Shown here in pieces: positions 12,895 through 16,080 of a DNA stretch of 16,080 nucleotides (positions are counted from its first letter, which is position 1; each line of letters begins with the position of its first letter). The position numbers and the translations under genes were made by a program. This DNA is from Candidatus Rokuibacteriota bacterium (GTDB lineage: Bacteria; Methylomirabilota; Methylomirabilia; Rokubacteriales; JACPHL01), in the NCBI GenBank assembly GCA_016188625.1, contig JACPHL010000203.1, positions 1 through 16,080 of the forward strand, read 5' to 3'. The notes beneath the pieces are model-generated. The model was not told the origin of the DNA. It did no database searches and saw only the letters and a program-made list of their open reading frames with translations.

Positions 12895-14577
12895 TCACAC
12901 CACCTCGAAGGCCGCGGCGGCCCGCCGGGCGCGCCAGAGCGGCCCCGCCGCGACCAGGAGCGAGAGGCCGGCCACGGCCGCCACCCACCCCAGCGGGCGC
13001 TCCCCCCCGAGGAGCCCGAGGAAGAACCGGTAGCCGAGCCACCCCACGAGCCCCACGTAGCCGAGGCAGAGGGCGCTGGTGAGGAGCCCGCCGGCGTTGG
13101 TGGCCAGGGCCTCGGCGTTCTCCTCCCGGAAGTTCGGCCAGAGGGTGCCCAGGGCGAGGGCCACCGAGACCACGGTCAGGGTCATCAGGAAGAGCAGGAG
13201 GCTCCACCAGACGAACCCGTGGAGCCCGACGCCGAGCCGGAGGAGCCCGACCAGGGAGAGGACCTCCATGACGCCGAAGAGGCCCAGGGTGTAGAGGGTG
13301 AACTTGGCGAGGAGCAGGTGGGCGAACGAGAGTGGGCTCGAGAAGACGACCCAGGCCATCCGCCCCTCGAGGCTGATGGCGGGGAAGACGAAGCGGAGGG
13401 CGAAGGTGGTGAGGAAGTACCCGGTGGCCACCAGGGTGAAGGCCACGAGCCGGGCCACAACCTCCTCAGCCGACTGGATCTCCCGGGTCGGGATCCGGAA
13501 GAGGAAGACCGTGTAGAGGACCAGGAGGAAGGCCAGGAAGAGGCCCCGCCCGACCTCCTGGGGGTTCCGGAGGAAGCCGAGCAGGTCCTTCTCGAGCAGG
13601 GCCCCGACCGGTCCCCGCAGGAGGACCGGGAAGACCGCCCGCCCGCGCGGCGTGGCGACCTCCCCCTCCGGGCGCGCGACCACGACCCCCTCCGCCGCCT
13701 CCCGGATCGCCCGGGTGAACAGGGCCCGGCCGGGCCAGGCCGCCAGGAGACAGGCCCCCAGCACGAGGCCGAGGGAGACGGTCAGGGCGCCGGGGAGCCG
13801 GTGGGCAAGCCCCCCGGTGGCCATCCCGAAGAGCGCGCTGGCGAAGGGGTGGCTCGGCCAGTAGGTGAACTTCGCCTCGAGGAAGTAGATGGCGGCCGGC
13901 GTCCCGTTCAGGCTCCCGGGCTGGAACAGGGCGTAGAGGTCGGCCTGGGTGGGGATGACGAAGCGGCCGAGCAGGGCCGCGGCCAGGGCCAGAAGGCCGC
14001 CGCCCACGGCGACGATCCCGGCGCGCGAGCGGAAGTGACCCAGGGCGGCCGCCGTGGCGGCCGTGATCAGGGTCCCGAGGGCGGCGGCGAAGAGGACGAA
14101 GCCGCCGAGGAGCGCGAGCCCGGCCAGGTAGAACCCGGCCCGCCGCTCCCAGACGCTCCCGAGGGCGAGCAGGGCCGGCAGGGCGAGGACCCCGAACGAC
14201 CAGGAGGTGAGGAGGGCCGTCTCCACGGCGCGAAGGAGGAAGAGCGCCCGCAGGGGGAGCGGGGTTGTGAGGAGGAGCCGGTTCTCCCGGGCCCGGAAGA
14301 AGACCGCCGAGCCCGTGACCACGAAGCTCACCACCGCGAGGACGAAGACCAGGGCGAGGAAGCCCTCGAGGGCGTAGAGGGTGAGGGCCGGCGCGGCGAC
14401 CGGGAACTGCAGGACCGCCCGGAAGGCCCGGACGAAGAAGAGGTACTCCCCCGTCACCACCAGGCCGAAGAGGAGGGCGAAGCCGCCGGCCACCACCAGC
14501 TTGGCGACCTCGCGCTCGCGCACGAACGCGCTGGCCGCGCGGGCGCGCCAGGCCAGGAGCCGGAGGACCAGCCTCAT
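12895..14577 (-). CDS. ABC exporter membrane subunit (ABC-2-like)
   Basis: The 560-residue integral membrane protein has about ten to twelve hydrophobic segments, the first pair at roughly 27-50 and 66-90. It resembles the putative ABC exporter family of long ABC-2-type permeases, with two halves each carrying about six segments. A FFRARENRLLLTTPLPLRALFLLRA stretch near residues 93-117 looks like the cytoplasmic coupling region that contacts the ATPase; its core is RENRLLLTTPLP. The ATG at 14577 overlaps the stop of the upstream ATPase gene by four bases (ATGA). The two proteins should form one exporter. Substrate is unknown; lipid, peptide or drug export are all possible. Family assignment rests on topology and context. 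Confidence 0.85.
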   Translation of the reverse strand: MRLVLRLLAWRARAASAFVREREVAKLVVAGGFALLFGLVVTGEYLFFVRAFRAVLQFPVAAPALTLYALEGFLALVFVLAVVSFVVTGSAVFFRARENRLLLTTPLPLRALFLLRAVETALLTSWSFGVLALPALLALGSVWERRAGFYLAGLALLGGFVLFAAALGTLITAATAAALGHFRSRAGIVAVGGGLLALAAALLGRFVIPTQADLYALFQPGSLNGTPAAIYFLEAKFTYWPSHPFASALFGMATGGLAHRLPGALTVSLGLVLGACLLAAWPGRALFTRAIREAAEGVVVARPEGEVATPRGRAVFPVLLRGPVGALLEKDLLGFLRNPQEVGRGLFLAFLLVLYTVFLFRIPTREIQSAEEVVARLVAFTLVATGYFLTTFALRFVFPAISLEGRMAWVVFSSPLSFAHLLLAKFTLYTLGLFGVMEVLSLVGLLRLGVGLHGFVWWSLLLFLMTLTVVSVALALGTLWPNFREENAEALATNAGGLLTSALCLGYVGLVGWLGYRFFLGLLGGERPLGWVAAVAGLSLLVAAGPLWRARRAAAAFEVV

Positions 14578-15314
14578 CCCCGTCCCGCGAAGTGGAGGTA
14601 GAGCGCCTCGAGCGAGGCGCCCGGCAGGCCCGCGATCCGGCGCAGGGTCTCGAGGTCGCCCTCCTGGACGAGGCGCCCGGCCTCGAGGAGGCCGACCCGG
14701 TGGCAGACCGACTCGGCGAAGGCCAGGGTGTGGGTGGAGAGCAGGACCGTCCCCCCGTCGCGGGCGAAGGCCAGGAGGAGCTCGCGGGTCTTGATGGCGC
14801 TCTCCGGGTCCAGGCCCACGATCGGCTCGTCGATCACCAGGACCCGGGGCTCGTGGAGCAGGCTCGCCAGGATCGTGAGCTTCTGCTTGTTCCCCCGCGA
14901 GTAGCGCTCCATGAAGCCGTCGATGACCTCGGTGATGGGGAAGAGCCCGAGCAGCCGCTCAATCCGGACCCCCCGCGCCGCCCGGGGGATCCCGTACAGC
15001 TCGCCGACCAGGTGGAGGAACTCCCGGCCCGAGAGCTTGTCGTAGACGAACGGCTCGTCGGGGACGTAGCCGAGGGCCCGCTTGGCGCGCTCGGGCTCGG
15101 CCACGAGATCGACGCCGGCGACCTCGACCCGGCCGCTGGTGGGGCGGTAGAGCCCGACGGCCATCTTGACCGTGGTGGTCTTTCCCGACCCGTTCGGCCC
15201 GATGAGGCCGTAGATCTCGCCCGCCCGGACCGCGATGGAGAGGTCGTCCACCGCGACGAGCGGGCCGAACCGCTTCGTCAGGCGGTCGAGGCGGAGGACG
15301 AGCCCGTCCCGCAT
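14574..15314 (-). CDS. ABC transporter ATP-binding protein
   Basis: The 246-residue nucleotide-binding subunit has Walker A GPNGSGKT (39-46), a Q-loop region near YVPDEP (83-88, with D in place of the usual Q), the signature YSRGNKQKL (138-146) replacing LSGGQ, Walker B VLVIDEP (158-164) with catalytic E163, the D-loop GLDP (167-170) and switch histidine H195. The YSRGxKQKL signature is typical of ABC-2 exporter ATPases. The ATG at 15314 has GGGGGAGGG directly upstream and lies 17 bases after the transporter gene before it. It is coupled to the membrane subunit by a four-base overlap. Confidence 0.95.
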   Translation of the reverse strand: MRDGLVLRLDRLTKRFGPLVAVDDLSIAVRAGEIYGLIGPNGSGKTTTVKMAVGLYRPTSGRVEVAGVDLVAEPERAKRALGYVPDEPFVYDKLSGREFLHLVGELYGIPRAARGVRIERLLGLFPITEVIDGFMERYSRGNKQKLTILASLLHEPRVLVIDEPIVGLDPESAIKTRELLLAFARDGGTVLLSTHTLAFAESVCHRVGLLEAGRLVQEGDLETLRRIAGLPGASLEALYLHFAGRG

Positions 15315-15331
15315 CCCTCCCCCGGGGGCGC

Positions 15332-15955
15332 TCACGGCCGCGGTCGCAGGGCCACGTCGAGGGGGACCGGGTCGAGCCCGCCGGCCCCCCGCCTGACCAG
15401 GTAGATGAGCGGCAGGCTCACCAGGGTGATCGCCATCTTGATGACGTACTGCCCCCGGACCAGGGGGAGGACGGGCTGGACCCCGGCGAACGCCACCGTG
15501 ATGAAGACGAACGAGTCCACTCCGGTCGAGACCGTGTTGGAGACGAGGACCCGGAGCCAGCGGTAGCCGCCCACCCGCTCCCGCCACCAGGCGAAGATCT
15601 CGGTGTCGATGAGCGCCGCCACCAGGTAGGCGACCAGGCTCGCGACCACGATCCTCGGGGTCTGGCCGAGGACGGAGGCGTAGGCGGCCTGCCCGCCGTA
15701 GAACTCCGGCGAGGGGAGCCAGACCGAGACCTGGGCGTAGGCGGCCAGGAGGAGGTTGGCGACGAAGGCGGTCGCCACCACCCGCCGGGCCCCGAACTTC
15801 CCCAGCCGCTCGTTGATGAGGTCGATCAGGGTGAAGGTCAGGGCGTAGATGAAGACCCCGGCGGGGACGACCACCGCGCCGAGGGCCACCACCTTCGCGG
15901 CCGTCACGTTGGCGATCAGCTCGCAGGCGATGTAGAGCCCGATCAGGAGGACCAT
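15332..15955 (-). CDS. Queuosine precursor transporter-like VUT family protein
   Basis: The 207-residue membrane protein has about six hydrophobic segments and matches the VUT (YhhQ) family, which imports preQ0 or preQ1 for queuosine in tRNA. Visible family features are the DLINERLGKFGARRV loop (about 45-59), RIVVASLVAYLVAALIDTE (about 101-119), and the SNTVSTGVDSFVFITVAF segment. The ATG at 15955 is chosen because sequence upstream of it belongs to a repeat element. Its ribosome-binding site is weak. The 17-base gap to the ABC ATPase gene suggests one transcript. A role in the exporter's function is not expected; it may simply share an operon. Confidence 0.87.
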   Translation of the reverse strand: MVLLIGLYIACELIANVTAAKVVALGAVVVPAGVFIYALTFTLIDLINERLGKFGARRVVATAFVANLLLAAYAQVSVWLPSPEFYGGQAAYASVLGQTPRIVVASLVAYLVAALIDTEIFAWWRERVGGYRWLRVLVSNTVSTGVDSFVFITVAFAGVQPVLPLVRGQYVIKMAITLVSLPLIYLVRRGAGGLDPVPLDVALRPRP

Positions 15956-15965
15956 GATTCCGCGC

Positions 15966-16080
15966 GGAGGGGGGCTCCGCCCCCCTCGGATGGCCCTCGG
16001 GGAGGCGGCAGCCCCTCGCTCCACACGCTCCGCGGCGCACCCGTCTGTGGCTCGCCGGGCGGGGCCCCTCCTCTTTGTCC
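15966..16080 (+). repeat. Dispersed intergenic repeat, copy A (runs to the window edge)
   Basis: Read on the plus strand it starts CGGAGGGGGGCTCCG and contains the 63-base core at 16012-16074, matching the reverse complement of 10064-10126 at 59 of 63 positions. A hairpin of GAGGGGGGC and GCCCCCCTC around a TCC loop (15967-15987) forms its leading end. It lies 11 bases upstream of the VUT gene start, so its orientation relative to the neighbouring gene differs from copies B and C. Its far end may lie outside the window. Confidence 0.75.

Noticed and set aside
13219-14601. Plus-strand frame of 460 codons, very rich in Glu, Gly and Asp
   Set aside because: It is the antisense of the hydrophobic ABC membrane subunit; Leu/Val/Ala codons read backwards give the acidic composition.
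15956-16040. Coding extensions through the right-edge region (MRRGACGARG-like peptide)
   Set aside because: The same peptide appears from the repeat at 10064-10189, so it reflects the repeated DNA rather than a conserved protein.

Overview
This is a GC-rich (roughly 70 percent by eye) bacterial chromosomal window. Genes are densely packed and almost all lie on the minus strand. Gene content (TRAP-transporter remnant, hemE-hemH-hemG cluster, lone pilT-type ATPase, PiT phosphate permease) and protein wording suggest an uncultivated, environmental, Gram-negative-type lineage. Candidatus Rokubacteria/Methylomirabilota is my best guess, but it is an inference and no marker gene is present. No rRNA, tRNA, CRISPR array, phage gene or complete insertion sequence was seen.

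Layout from left to right. A radical SAM/SPASM protein (93-1250, minus) is followed by a short plus-strand remnant of a TRAP solute-binding protein gene (about 1363-1516). The remnant abuts, tail to tail, an anthranilate synthase pair: trpE (2069-3676) and trpG (1534-2109), which overlap by 41 bases. Divergent from trpE is a small ClpS-like N-degron adaptor (3840-4124, plus). Facing it is a translationally coupled pair: a HEAGH zinc metallopeptidase (5268-6344) and a D-Ala-D-Ala-ligase-like ATP-grasp enzyme (4249-5271). This pair is the most plausible under-described system in the window.

Next is a haem operon in the order hemE, hemH, hemG (9827 down to 6414) with a good sigma70-type promoter. 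A 365-base gene-free stretch with a dispersed repeat and a strong hairpin separates it from a PilT-type ATPase (10193-11290). Then come a PiT phosphate permease (11464-12459), with a possible 19-codon leader ORF coupled to its start, and an apparent four-gene minus-strand operon. That operon runs from a queuosine-precursor-transporter-like VUT protein (15332-15955) through an ABC exporter ATPase (14574-15314) and its membrane subunit (12895-14577) to a small lipoprotein (12569-12892).

Two window-wide patterns stand out. First, a GC-rich intergenic repeat occurs three times: about 110-125 bases at 10064-10189 and at 15966 to the right edge, and a 44-base partial copy at 4204-4247. Two of the copies begin immediately after stop codons. 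Second, four transcription-unit starts have a TANNNT-like -10 box only 7 to 9 bases from an ATG, which predicts leaderless mRNAs. The haem operon and the radical SAM gene instead have a spaced 5' UTR with a Shine-Dalgarno sequence.
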